From: Methanocorpusculum vombati
Lineage (GTDB): Archaea > Halobacteriota > Methanomicrobia > Methanomicrobiales > Methanocorpusculaceae
Direction of reading: 5' to 3'
NCBI RefSeq assembly: GCF_026891935.1
Contig: NZ_JAPTGC010000011.1
Span: forward strand, 1-59,020
DNA: 59,020 bases
A program made the translations under genes and the position numbers. Positions 19,894-29,167 of the stretch are shown in pieces. Within the stretch, counting starts at the first letter, position 1, and every line of letters begins with the position of its first letter. The notes beneath the pieces were generated by a model, which made no database searches, was not told the DNA's origin, and saw only the letters and a program-made list of their open reading frames with translations.

Positions 19894-21927
19894 TTAGTCC
19901 ACCGGACGAATCTTCAGCTCCTCGCCTGCACCGTAGCGGCGGATCATCTCCATGGCGATGCTGCTGTTCCGGGCAAGATGAATCTCGCCGCGTGCATCAA
20001 CCGTTGCGGTGAACAGGTACTCCTTGCCCGAGAAGAGATCAACGATCTTGTTGCTGTATTCCGGGCAGATGAGCGCGAGCTGCTTTTTCTCACTTCTGAT
20101 CTTGAATGCACCGGCAGCGGCTGTGCCGGTCGGTGCTGCCGGAGTAGAGACCTCCCGTCCCGGCAGGTCACTTAGCGGGCGGACGTCAATACCGACACCC
20201 ACTTTACTGACAACTGCGGCAATGTTCTTTCCGGCTTTGCCGATGGCTGCCGGAACATCTGCATCTTCAATATAGACCGCAGCTTTGGTGTCATTGATCA
20301 TTCTGACGATGATCTCACCTTCGGTGAAGCGGCAGATCTCTTTTTGGATCTCTTTTTCGAGGACGAGCCATGCAGGATTATCCTCGGTGACCTCATAGGT
20401 CGGCATAGTATGAATCGGCGGCGGGATATGGGATGCGTCATCCTCGGCGCCATCTTCCACGGGGGAGGATTCCGTCACGGAGGTGGCGGTTGTCTCGACG
20501 ACCTCTGCGGGAGCTGCATTGATCACCTGCACAGCTGCGGATGATGTCTGCGGCTGTTCTGCAGGGTGAATACCGCCGCCGGAAGTGACGGTAACTTCGC
20601 CTTCGTAGCGGAATGCCTCAGCGGCAACAACACCTGTGATAATGTTCGTAAACCGGACAATAGGTCTGACCTGCGGGTCGCCGATTCTTTCAAGTGCTGC
20701 AGGTACTCCAAAGACTGTACTGACACTGTACAGATCGGTGATGTCGCCGCTCTTGACAAAGACCACCGTTGCGACGATCTGCGGGATGAGATTGAGGTCC
20801 ACGAGGCTTGCAAGCCGGATTAATGCATCCGGTGCTGAACGCGCGTGCAGGCCGCCGATGACCCGGATGCCGGAGAGGCGGAGATCGGCGAAGACTGCAA
20901 GCTCCTCGGATCTGCGCATTTCGTCAAACACCACGTAGTCGGGCCGGAGCAGGGTAAGCACCTCGCCGGTTGCGGAGATGCTGCCGTCAAGAGCAGTGTA
21001 CTGGGTGATCTTGTCCGGCACCATGAGGTCGCGCGGCGACTCGATGGTCTTGACAATGTAGTTTTCTGCGGAAAGGTAGGTCGCAATGTTCTGTTCAAGG
21101 GTTGACTTGCCCGAACCCGGAGTTCCGACGATGAGCATACCGCCGTTTCCGATGTTCAGCCGTTCTTTGAGTGCGGCTGCATAGTTGTAGGAGTCAAAGG
21201 AGACCTCGCGGGTCGGCCGGACGATGGTTATTTCGATACCGTCCGAGAACGGCGGGCGTGTTGTGGTGATGCGCATGGAGCCGATCTGCGATACGGTAAC
21301 ACCCGGCATTTCAACCTCGACAAATCCGTCCGGGTGGCGTTTGGCGCGCTCGAGACACTCCTGTGCAATTGCCCGCAGTTCATATTCGGTTGCGGGTGCA
21401 TCACGGATAGTGACAAGTTTTGATTCGCGGATTGTTCCTTTGCGGGCGTAGGGCGCGACACGTTCCTTGAGATATACGGCGAAGGTGTTTTCGTCGAAGA
21501 ATGCATCGATTAACAGCGGGGCAAAGTTGTCGGTGATTTCCGGTCTGAGGAAGACGACGTTGATTCCTTTTGCACGCGCGACCTCGGCCTGGACGTAGTC
21601 ACTGGTCAGGAACGTTGCATTGTGGGCGATGGCAACCTCCCGGATCATGCTGTCAATCTCTCCCCCACCGGCGAGTTTGACCTGTTCCAGTTTGGGGCGA
21701 ACGCCTACATATTCAAGATTGATGAGTCCTTCGTCCTTCATTCTGCAAAGCTTCTGTAGTTCTGCGAGGCCGGAGAACCCTATTTCTCTTCCCTGATTGG
21801 CCTGTGCTTCGAGTTCGGCGAAGACGGCTTCGGGTATAATTATCGTTGCGCCACGATATTCACCCTGTTCTATGAGGGCGGTGACGCGTCCGTCGATGAC
21901 GACGCTTGTATCCGGTACGAGTATCAT
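19894..21927 (-). CDS. PIN domain - ATPase - KH domain protein
   Basis: This 677-residue archaeal protein has three parts. Residues 1-130 form a PIN nuclease-like domain (PDTSVVIDGRV with the acidic residues, then LTSDYVQAEVAR). The middle is a secretion-type ATPase with Walker A VGTPGSGKST and VFDEMRR as Walker B. A C-terminal KH-like stretch (VPAAIGKAGKNIAAVV) is near residue 570, preceded by a Ser/Thr/Glu-rich linker. The family is conserved in archaea with unclear function; an RNA-related role is inferred from the PIN and KH domains. Confidence 0.9.
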   Translation of the reverse strand: MILVPDTSVVIDGRVTALIEQGEYRGATIIIPEAVFAELEAQANQGREIGFSGLAELQKLCRMKDEGLINLEYVGVRPKLEQVKLAGGGEIDSMIREVAIAHNATFLTSDYVQAEVARAKGINVVFLRPEITDNFAPLLIDAFFDENTFAVYLKERVAPYARKGTIRESKLVTIRDAPATEYELRAIAQECLERAKRHPDGFVEVEMPGVTVSQIGSMRITTTRPPFSDGIEITIVRPTREVSFDSYNYAAALKERLNIGNGGMLIVGTPGSGKSTLEQNIATYLSAENYIVKTIESPRDLMVPDKITQYTALDGSISATGEVLTLLRPDYVVFDEMRRSEELAVFADLRLSGIRVIGGLHARSAPDALIRLASLVDLNLIPQIVATVVFVKSGDITDLYSVSTVFGVPAALERIGDPQVRPIVRFTNIITGVVAAEAFRYEGEVTVTSGGGIHPAEQPQTSSAAVQVINAAPAEVVETTATSVTESSPVEDGAEDDASHIPPPIHTMPTYEVTEDNPAWLVLEKEIQKEICRFTEGEIIVRMINDTKAAVYIEDADVPAAIGKAGKNIAAVVSKVGVGIDVRPLSDLPGREVSTPAAPTGTAAAGAFKIRSEKKQLALICPEYSNKIVDLFSGKEYLFTATVDARGEIHLARNSSIAMEMIRRYGAGEELKIRPVD

Positions 21928-21971
21928 AAAAAATCTACCATTATGTATGGGTTGCCAATATCTTATTAGAT

Positions 21972-22349
21972 CTACTGTATTTTGTGATAGATTTTCTGCG
22001 GGTCTTTAAGTAAGGGGAGTATGGTCCTGCCGTCAATGGTACGGAAAAAGCAGCTGAAGTATCCTTCGTGGCATGCACAGCCGGTCTGTTCCACAAGGTA
22101 GAGGAGACAGTCGGCGTCGCAGTCAACACGGATCTCGCAGACCTTTTGCAGGTGGCCGGACTCTTCTCCTTTTTTCCAGAGTTTCTGTCTTGAACGGCTG
22201 TAGTAGTGGGCAAATCCTGTATCTCTGGTGAGCGCGACGGCTTCGGGGTTTGCGTAGGCAAACATGAGGACGGTCCGGGTTGCGGCGTCCTGAACGATCA
22301 CGGGAATGAGTCCGCCGTCATAAGTGAGGGAGTCGAGTAAGTCGGCCAT
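21972..22349 (-). CDS. hisI: phosphoribosyl-AMP cyclohydrolase
   Basis: This 125-residue Zn/Mg-dependent enzyme opens the adenine ring of PR-AMP in histidine biosynthesis. [10 protein letters not shown], the [16 protein letters not shown] segment, and the CDADC and GCACHEGY motifs carry the metal ligands. The start at 22349 gives the family's usual length; upstream in-frame codons to 22499 read unlike HisI. No other his genes are nearby. Confidence 0.95.
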   Translation of the reverse strand: MADLLDSLTYDGGLIPVIVQDAATRTVLMFAYANPEAVALTRDTGFAHYYSRSRQKLWKKGEESGHLQKVCEIRVDCDADCLLYLVEQTGCACHEGYFSCFFRTIDGRTILPLLKDPQKIYHKIQ

Positions 22350-22616
22350 TTCTGCTATGTATATGGGCGGGGAGAAAATTAAGGAGTTGGGGCGTGAGGT
22401 ACTGCTGTGAAGAATATTTTGTTGTTTTTTCTGGAATCTTGTTTCAGAAAGTCCTGTGTGAGCGGGATGGAGGGATTTTTGAAATTTCGTTCTGCCCATT
22501 TACAACCCGCCCGCCGGCAATTGTGATTCCTGCTTTGCTTCCCCTGCTAAATCCAGTGCTACGATTTCTCCGGATTATTCACACTTTTTTTAACCTCCCG
22601 CCGCTAATACAATATT

Positions 22617-23024
22617 ATGAGCAAGAAAGGTCTCCTGCTGGTCGGACACGGAAGCAGACTGCAGTACAATAAAGAACTGATCACCACCACCGCACAGATG
22701 ATGGCTGAAAAAACCGATGAATACCTGATCAAATCCTGTTTCATGGAGAACAGCGTCCCGACTGTTCCCGAAGGTCTTGATGCAATGCGCGGAGAAGACT
22801 TGGACCTTCTGGTTGTTGTGCCCCTGTTCCTTGCAAAAGGAATCCACGTGCTCCGCGACATTCCGGGGCTTCTGGGTCTGGAGAGCGGGTCCAACCGCGG
22901 TGTATTCACGCTCGCAGACGGCAGGGAAATACCGGTTGTGTATGCGGAGCCTATCGGCATTGATCCGCTGCTTGCAGAGCTGATGCTCAAAAATGCAGAA
23001 AAAGCAGTAGCTACCCATCTCTGA
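22617..23024 (+). CDS. cfbA: sirohydrochlorin nickelochelatase CfbA (CbiX small type)
   Basis: This 135-residue chelatase is of the short CbiX form. LLLVGHGSR holds the metal-binding His, and VVPLFLAKGIHVLRDIP holds the second. In methanogens CfbA inserts Ni into sirohydrochlorin, the first step of F430 biosynthesis; related CbiX inserts Co. The immediate neighbours cfbE, cfbD and cfbB point to the nickel role. Its substrate is made by the operon at 0.4-6.1 kb. AATACAATATT just upstream of the ATG is AT-rich, suggesting a short leader. Confidence 0.93.
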   Translation: MSKKGLLLVGHGSRLQYNKELITTTAQMMAEKTDEYLIKSCFMENSVPTVPEGLDAMRGEDLDLLVVVPLFLAKGIHVLRDIPGLLGLESGSNRGVFTLADGREIPVVYAEPIGIDPLLAELMLKNAEKAVATHL

Positions 23025-23032
23025 ATTTTCGT

Positions 23033-24214
23033 ATGCGGATACTGGTTCTCGATACAATCCATGGCGGTGCAGACATTGCAGCAGCGTTGCAGCAGCGCGG
23101 CGACACCGTTGACGCCGTGGATGTGTACCGGGGAACCGGCGTTCCGGAACAGACCGCCGCTTCCCGCAGCTATGATCTGGTCACCGCCCCCGTGCATCTG
23201 ACCCCTTCCTACCCGCTGCTGGCAAAAGCGCCCGTGAAAACGCATCATGAAATGGTGCGGGAACTGGTTGTTCCTCCCCGTATTTCTGTTGAGATCACCG
23301 GTGCACGCGGAAAAACCACAACCGCGTTTGCTCTGGCGCATCTGATGACCGGAACCGGCTACGGTATTCTGCACACAAGCAGCGGAACGTTCCGGATGCC
23401 GGAGTCCGAACTGTTGTGGAGGAAAAGTATTACACCAGCCTCGGTGATTGCAGCATGCACTGCCGCGCGGAACTGCGGGGCCGCGTGGCTGATTGCAGAG
23501 GAGTCCGTCGGAGTTGCAGGGTTTGGGACACTGGGAATTCTCACCTCCGCAGATGATTATGCCATTGCGGGAGGTTCAAAAAGCGCGCTTCAGGAGAAGT
23601 GCAGAAGTCTTGCGGCATGCAGGACGGTGCTGGTACCGCGCGGCGTGCCGGTACAAATGGGCTGGCAGGTTATCGAAGATCTGGTCAGCGTTGAAGACGA
23701 TGTACTCTCCTTTGACGGCGGTGAGGTGACCAATCCTCTCCTGACCCTTGCCGGATACCGGGCAGCACTATCGGCGGCGGCGGCGGCGGGTCTGCTGCTC
23801 GGACTGCCGGTGGAAAAACTTGCGGATTTTTCCGCGCTTTCAGGGAGGATGCAGCTTTCCGAGAAAAACGGTGTGCCGTTTCTCGACAATGCAAACAGCG
23901 GAACAAACGCAGACACTACGATTGAAGCCGCAGCCTACCTGCGCAGAATGCGCCCCGGCAGACAGATCGTGCTGGTGATCGGGATGGAGCATCACGCGGT
24001 CTGCGAAGGGTTTCCGGTATCTGAGATCCGCCGGGCGGTTTCTGCTGTCCGTCCCGCACATCTGGTGATCATTGCAGAAACAGATGACTGTGCCGGGCAG
24101 TTCCCGGATGCAGACGCGGTCTGCACAACCCTTTCAGAAGCATCCGCCGCAGCTGCTGACCTTGCCAAAAACACCGGAGGTTCTGTCCTCCTCGCGGCAA
24201 AAACATGGAGATAA
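23033..24214 (+). CDS. cfbE: coenzyme F430 synthase (Mur ligase-like) CfbE
   Basis: This 393-residue ATP-dependent enzyme of the Mur-ligase type closes the last ring of F430 from 15,17(3)-seco-F430-17(3)-acid. The P-loop EITGARGKTT (residues 87-96) and the Mur-like centre FLDNANSGTNADTTIE are visible, with a C-terminal Rossmann-like domain. It starts 8 bases after cfbA and is followed by cfbD after one base. The length and gene order match the characterised cfb clusters. Confidence 0.92.
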   Translation: MRILVLDTIHGGADIAAALQQRGDTVDAVDVYRGTGVPEQTAASRSYDLVTAPVHLTPSYPLLAKAPVKTHHEMVRELVVPPRISVEITGARGKTTTAFALAHLMTGTGYGILHTSSGTFRMPESELLWRKSITPASVIAACTAARNCGAAWLIAEESVGVAGFGTLGILTSADDYAIAGGSKSALQEKCRSLAACRTVLVPRGVPVQMGWQVIEDLVSVEDDVLSFDGGEVTNPLLTLAGYRAALSAAAAAGLLLGLPVEKLADFSALSGRMQLSEKNGVPFLDNANSGTNADTTIEAAAYLRRMRPGRQIVLVIGMEHHAVCEGFPVSEIRRAVSAVRPAHLVIIAETDDCAGQFPDADAVCTTLSEASAAAADLAKNTGGSVLLAAKTWR

Positions 24215-24215
24215 T

Positions 24216-25286
24216 ATGACGATGAGATATGTTCAGCCCCGTCCGAGTTCGATTGTTGCAGCATTGTACACGCTGCGGGACCTGGATGTGGATCTTGCGA
24301 TTCTGCACGGTCCGTCCGGGTGTTCGTTTAAGCATGCCAGACTTCTGGAGGAGGACGGCATCCGTGTTCTGACTACCTCGCTTGGTGACGAAGAGTTCAT
24401 CTTCGGCGGCCAGCGGCTTCTTGAAGATGTACTCCGGTACGCCGAGGAGGAGTTTGCGCCAAAGAAGATCGCGGTCGTGGGTACCTGCGTCTCGATGATC
24501 ATCGGTGAGGATATGGAGGCGGCAATTGAGGCGTCCGGTATTTCCACTCCGGCGATTGCGGTGAATATCCATGCGGGATTCCGTGAAAATATTGATGGTG
24601 TGATTGCCGCCCTTGAACCGGCGGCGGCGGCAGGCTGGATCAGTTCCGAGGAGCTTGAACGGCAGCGGCGTGTGCTTGCGGCGGCGAATGCCACGGAACG
24701 TGCACGCGGGGCTGCCTGCAAGACCTACATTGCACCGTCCCGCGGCGATCTGAAACATGTGGCGGCAGCAGAACTGCTTGCGCTTGCGCGGTCCGGTAAA
24801 CGCGGTCTTGCGATCATGAACGCAAAGAAAGAGACCGCATACATGTTTGCCGATGAGCTTCTCGCACTGCATGATGCGGTTCCCGATGCAAATATCGGGT
24901 ATCTGGCAAATCTTGAGGAACGGGGTCTTCCCAAAGTCCGGGGCGATGCTGCGGCTATTCTTGCGCAGATGCGGGAACGCGGAGTAACCCCGGTTCTCTG
25001 CGGTGCGCTGGATGAGTACGGGGAGAACGGTACGGCGATTGCCGCAAAGATTGCCGAATCCCATCCCGACTTTATTTTGCTGGTTGGCGTTCCGCATGCG
25101 GTCGCGCCCGAAGCCCTCGCCGGTATTACCGTGTTCTCCGTTACGAACGGACCGCGGCAGGTAGCTCCCCTGAAAGAGCAGGGGCATGCTCATGTGATGG
25201 TTGAGATCGATCTGCATCCCAAGACGCTGGGCGTCCATGAGATTGTGGAGAGTGAGTTCGGGGCGGTGCTCCGGAGCGTTGCATGA
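24216..25286 (+). CDS. cfbD: Ni-sirohydrochlorin a,c-diamide reductive cyclase, catalytic subunit CfbD
   Basis: This 356-residue NifD/NifK-like protein is the catalytic half of the reductase that converts Ni-sirohydrochlorin a,c-diamide to seco-F430. The N-terminal QPRPSSIVAALYTLRDLD segment and HGPSGCSFKHARLL, with a cluster-ligating Cys, resemble nitrogenase-type subunits; VVGTCVSMIIGED supplies another. The ATG at 24216 has GGAG 5 bases upstream and follows the cfbE stop by one base. The NifH-like partner CfbC is not encoded in the window. Confidence 0.92.
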   Translation: MTMRYVQPRPSSIVAALYTLRDLDVDLAILHGPSGCSFKHARLLEEDGIRVLTTSLGDEEFIFGGQRLLEDVLRYAEEEFAPKKIAVVGTCVSMIIGEDMEAAIEASGISTPAIAVNIHAGFRENIDGVIAALEPAAAAGWISSEELERQRRVLAAANATERARGAACKTYIAPSRGDLKHVAAAELLALARSGKRGLAIMNAKKETAYMFADELLALHDAVPDANIGYLANLEERGLPKVRGDAAAILAQMRERGVTPVLCGALDEYGENGTAIAAKIAESHPDFILLVGVPHAVAPEALAGITVFSVTNGPRQVAPLKEQGHAHVMVEIDLHPKTLGVHEIVESEFGAVLRSVA

Positions 25287-26641
25287 GATCGCTTTTGATC
25301 TCAGGTGACCGGTCGGGTGCGGGAAAGACGAGTGTGACGCTTGCAATTGCAGGTCTGCTCGCGCAGGAGTCTGCGGTGCAGACCTACAAGGTTGCTATGG
25401 ATTATATCGATACGTCGTATCTTGCAGGGGTAACCGGCAGACCGTCGTATAATCTGGATACGTTTGTGCAGACGGCCGAGGAGACGGCGGGCCTGTTCTG
25501 CTACGGGTCCGAAGGGGCCGAGTACGGTATTGTGGAAGGCGTGCGGGGTTTGTATGAGGGCGTGGATGCGCTGACCGATGTCGGCAGTACGGCATCCGTT
25601 GCAAAAATGTTTGATCTGCCGGTGATTCTGGTGATCAATGCCCGGAGCATTACGCGGAGCGCTGCTGCGCTGGTAAAGGGGTTTGCGGCGTTTGACCCGG
25701 ATATCAGGATCGAAGGGGTGATTCTGAATAATGTGATGGGTGAACGCCATATCGGAAAGGCAACCAAGGCAGTTGAGCATTACTGCGGGATTCCGGTTCT
25801 GGGGGCGGTTCCGCGAAGGCAGGAGATGGAGCTTGCCATGCGGCATCTGGGTCTTGTTCCCTATCGTGAGGGTTCGGATACTGCGGAGTTCCATGACAGG
25901 ATCTCCTTTATCACGAACGTGATCGGGGAGTATGTGGACATCGACCGGATTCGTGAGACGGCACAGGATCGGACACCCCGTCCGAATGCGGTATGCGGTA
26001 TGCTGGATACGCAGCCGGACCCTTCAATGCGGATTGCGGTTGCATACGATGAGGCATTTAATTTCTATTACGGGGAGCTGAATGCGGTTTTGCGGAGTCT
26101 TGGTGCGGAGGTTGTGCACTTCAGTCCGGTACATGACCGGCTGCCGGAGGCGGACGGATATGTCTTTGGCGGCGGGTATCCCGAGCTGTTTCTGGAGGAG
26201 CTGGAACGAAATGATGCGATGCGGGAGGCGGTACAGGAAACAGCGGAGAACGATGTGCCGATCTATGCGGAGTGCGGGGGACTGATGTATCTGACGCGTT
26301 CGCTTACGCTTGAGCAGGGATGGCAGGGACGCGACGAGCGTCTTTCCTGCGAGATGTGCGGGGTGTTTGCGGGGGATACGCGGATGCCGGTAAAAAAGGC
26401 ACTCGGGTATGTGGTCGGGACCGCGTCTTTTCCGGACGGTGAGTTTCTGTTCCGCGGGCATGAGTTCCATTACAGTGGTATTTCGATGGATGCAGGGGTA
26501 CGGTATGCATACCGGCTTTCCCGCGGTACCGGCATCGCCAACGGACAGGACGGTGCAGTGGTACGCCGGACATTGGGAGCGTATACGCACCTGATGCCGG
26601 TGTCGTCACGGGCAATGCTGAAGAGTTTCTTCGGGCTGTAA
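25283..26641 (+). CDS. cfbB: Ni-sirohydrochlorin a,c-diamide synthase CfbB
   Basis: This 452-residue glutamine-dependent amidotransferase amidates the a and c acetate side chains of Ni-sirohydrochlorin. The N-terminal CbiA-type ATPase has the P-loop SGDRSGAGKTS (residues 7-17), and the C-terminal class I glutaminase domain has Cys331 in YAECGGLMYL. It belongs to the CobB/CbiA family; the cfb context favours F430 over cobyrinate synthesis, though dual use is possible. The start overlaps the cfbD stop (ATGA). Confidence 0.93.
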   Translation: MRSLLISGDRSGAGKTSVTLAIAGLLAQESAVQTYKVAMDYIDTSYLAGVTGRPSYNLDTFVQTAEETAGLFCYGSEGAEYGIVEGVRGLYEGVDALTDVGSTASVAKMFDLPVILVINARSITRSAAALVKGFAAFDPDIRIEGVILNNVMGERHIGKATKAVEHYCGIPVLGAVPRRQEMELAMRHLGLVPYREGSDTAEFHDRISFITNVIGEYVDIDRIRETAQDRTPRPNAVCGMLDTQPDPSMRIAVAYDEAFNFYYGELNAVLRSLGAEVVHFSPVHDRLPEADGYVFGGGYPELFLEELERNDAMREAVQETAENDVPIYAECGGLMYLTRSLTLEQGWQGRDERLSCEMCGVFAGDTRMPVKKALGYVVGTASFPDGEFLFRGHEFHYSGISMDAGVRYAYRLSRGTGIANGQDGAVVRRTLGAYTHLMPVSSRAMLKSFFGL

Positions 26642-27095
26642 GTGACGGGGCGGTATGTTCTTTTTGAAAAATGCGGCTGCGGCTGTCTGGGTGTGCAGCA
26701 CAGGAACAGCTACACGAAAAGAGAACCGGTTTTCTTTTTTCCCGAACTCTTCTGACGAAATTTTTTCCGGGATCACGATCTCCGTAAACGGATTTACGAA
26801 CAACATCTCCGTCAGGGAATCCTATATATATGGAAATGATTTTTGCAATTTATTTTTGGAAAATAAATCAAGGTTAGTTTATCCAATTACACAATCTGAA
26901 AATCTGCGATCAGATCCCGCAAAATGCGCGCCCACTCTGCAAATATGTTTAACCTGTAAATTATATTAATGGAACAAATTGAATTCAGGGGTCTGAACAA
27001 AAATCGTACACCCACCGATAACATACAAAAATCACAAAAATCTGGATAGGTATTTATGCCGTCTTTACAGAGGTTATAGTATCCGAGGTTTATCC
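26642..27095. promoter_or_regulatory. fdhA1 upstream region
   Basis: No gene is visible in these 454 bases. An 8-base TATATATA lies at 26824-26831, followed by a perfect 9-bp inverted repeat (26848-26856 with 26860-26868). On the minus strand, 26858-26884 matches a bipartite element upstream of fdhA3. The likely fdhA1 core promoter is TATTTATG at 27051-27058, about 40 bases before the ATG, with ribosome-binding site GAGGT at 27085-27089. Confidence 0.6.
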
Positions 27096-29165
27096 ATGGA
27101 AATCAAGTATGTAACCACGACCTGCCCGTACTGCGGTGCAGGCTGTACCTTTAACCTGGTGGTAAAGGACGGCAAGATCTCTGGTGTCCAGCCGTGCCAG
27201 CGCGGCCCGGTGAACGAAGGCAAACTCTGCCCGAAGGGAATCTTCGGCTGGGAGTTCATTGTCTCCGAAGACCGTCTGAAGACACCTCTTATCAAAGACA
27301 AAGCAACCGGCGAGTTCAAGGCCGCAACCTGGGACGAAGCCCTCGCAGTCATTGCCGAAAACTTCAAGAAATACAGCCCTGAAGAGATCGCAGTCATCTC
27401 CTCTGCCCGCTGCTGTAACGAAGACAACTACGCAATGCAGAAGTTCGCAAGAATCGTCTTAAAGACCCCGAACGTTGACCACTGTGCCCGTCTGTGCCAC
27501 GCCCCGACCGTTGCCGGTCTGAACATGGTCTTCGGCTCCGGTGCTTCGACCAACTCTTTTGACGACCTCGCAATCGCCGACTGTGTCTTCATCATCGGCT
27601 CCAACAACTTCGAGGCCCACCCGCTTGCCGGCCGCAGAATCATGCAGGCCAAGGAAAAGGGTGCACACATCATTGTCTGCGACCCGCGTGTCACGCCGAC
27701 CGCCAAGCAGGCACACCTGCACATCCAGCACTTCCCGGGAACCGATATCCAGCTCCTCAACTGTCTGATGAAACAGATCATTGAGCGCGGATGGGTTGAC
27801 GAAGAGTTCGTCAAGAACCGGACCAACGGCTACGAAGAACTCAAAGCCTGTGTCACTCAGGACAAATACAGCATCGAAAACACCTCTGTCGTATGTGGTG
27901 TACCGGCAGAAAAGATCGAGCAGGCCCTTGAGTGGCTCCGCGAATGCCAGCACAAGACCGCCTTCGTCCACTGTCTGGGAATCACCCAGCACACGGTTGG
28001 TGTCGACAACGTGCGTTCCATCGCATTCGTCCAGACTCTTCTCGGCAACATCGGCAAACCCGGATGCGGTGTCAACGCACTCCGCGGTCAGAACAACGTG
28101 CAGGGCTCCTGCGATATGGGTGCACTGCCGAACGTCTACGCCGGTTACCTCAGCGTCATGAACCCTGACCTCGCCAAGAAGGTCGCAGACTACTGGGGCG
28201 TTGACGAAGTGCCGAACGGAAAACTCGGTCTGCACATTCCGGAGATGCTCGAAACCTTTGAAGAGCATCCCGACAAACTGAAGTGTCTCTACCTCATGGG
28301 TGAGAACCCGGTTATGTCCGACCCGAACTCCAAGGGTGTCGAACAGGCAATGGAAAACTGTGAGTTCCTCGTGGTGCAGGATATCTTTGAGACCGAGACC
28401 ACGAAATACGCAGACGTTGTTCTGCCAGGTTCCTGCTACGCAGAGGAAGACGGAACCCAGACCAATGCAGAACGCCGTGTCCAGAGATTCAGAAAGGCAG
28501 CCGATGCACCCGGCGAGTCCAAACTCGACTGGGAGATCATGAAGATGATCGCAGAGAAGATGGGCTACGGCAAGTACTTCACCTGGGAAACTACCGAGGA
28601 TGTCTTCAACGAGATGCGCGGTATCACCCCGCAGTATGCAGGTATCACCTACGCAAAACTCGACGGAGACGGTATCCAGTGGCCCTGCCCGACCGAGGAC
28701 CACCCGGGAACCCCGATTCTCCACATCGACAAGTTCGCCGGTATGCCGGACGGCAAAGCAAAACTTCAGGCAATCGAGCACCGTGCACCTGCCGAAGTTA
28801 TCGACAGCGACTATCCGATCTGGCTGACCACCGGAGCTACTATCTGGCACTGGCCAAGCGGATCCATGACCCGCAGATGCGAACAGCTTGACCGCGATGC
28901 ACCAACCGCATGGCTCGAAATGAACCCGGCAGACGCTGCAAAATACAACATTGCAGACGGTGAGAAGGTTATCCTCTACAGCCGCCGCGGTGAGGTTGCC
29001 GTCAACGCACGGGTCACCCCGCTTATCAAAGAGGGTGTGTTCTTCATGCCGTTCCACTTTACCGAAGCACGTGCAAACCTCGTTACCAACACGGCATACG
29101 ATCCGGTATCCCGGACTCCGGAGTTCAAGGTCTGTGCGGTGAATGTGAAGAAGATGGAGGCCTAA
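27096..29165 (+). CDS. fdhA: F420-type formate dehydrogenase alpha subunit (copy 1)
   Basis: This 689-residue Mo/W-bis-pterin enzyme oxidises formate to CO2 and passes electrons via a [4Fe-4S] cluster to FdhB and F420. Cluster ligands are Cys10, Cys13, Cys17 and Cys45. Cys134 followed by His135 (CARLCHAPT) matches the Sec-His pair of E. coli FdhF, and Arg330 in LRGQNN matches its catalytic Arg. There is no in-frame TGA, so this is a cysteine enzyme. The ribosome-binding site GAGGT sits 6 bases before the ATG. fdhB follows after 2 bases. Confidence 0.96.
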   Translation: MEIKYVTTTCPYCGAGCTFNLVVKDGKISGVQPCQRGPVNEGKLCPKGIFGWEFIVSEDRLKTPLIKDKATGEFKAATWDEALAVIAENFKKYSPEEIAVISSARCCNEDNYAMQKFARIVLKTPNVDHCARLCHAPTVAGLNMVFGSGASTNSFDDLAIADCVFIIGSNNFEAHPLAGRRIMQAKEKGAHIIVCDPRVTPTAKQAHLHIQHFPGTDIQLLNCLMKQIIERGWVDEEFVKNRTNGYEELKACVTQDKYSIENTSVVCGVPAEKIEQALEWLRECQHKTAFVHCLGITQHTVGVDNVRSIAFVQTLLGNIGKPGCGVNALRGQNNVQGSCDMGALPNVYAGYLSVMNPDLAKKVADYWGVDEVPNGKLGLHIPEMLETFEEHPDKLKCLYLMGENPVMSDPNSKGVEQAMENCEFLVVQDIFETETTKYADVVLPGSCYAEEDGTQTNAERRVQRFRKAADAPGESKLDWEIMKMIAEKMGYGKYFTWETTEDVFNEMRGITPQYAGITYAKLDGDGIQWPCPTEDHPGTPILHIDKFAGMPDGKAKLQAIEHRAPAEVIDSDYPIWLTTGATIWHWPSGSMTRRCEQLDRDAPTAWLEMNPADAAKYNIADGEKVILYSRRGEVAVNARVTPLIKEGVFFMPFHFTEARANLVTNTAYDPVSRTPEFKVCAVNVKKMEA

Positions 29166-29167
29166 AA

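Noticed and set aside
18307-20175. A 622-codon open frame antisense to leuS
   Set aside because: His/Arg/Cys/Leu-rich composition with no recognisable domain; leuS and the PIN-ATPase gene on the other strand explain the region.
24069-25346. A 425-codon frame antisense to cfbD
   Set aside because: Shadow of cfbD; composition is unlike a real protein, and the upstream signals belong to the plus strand.
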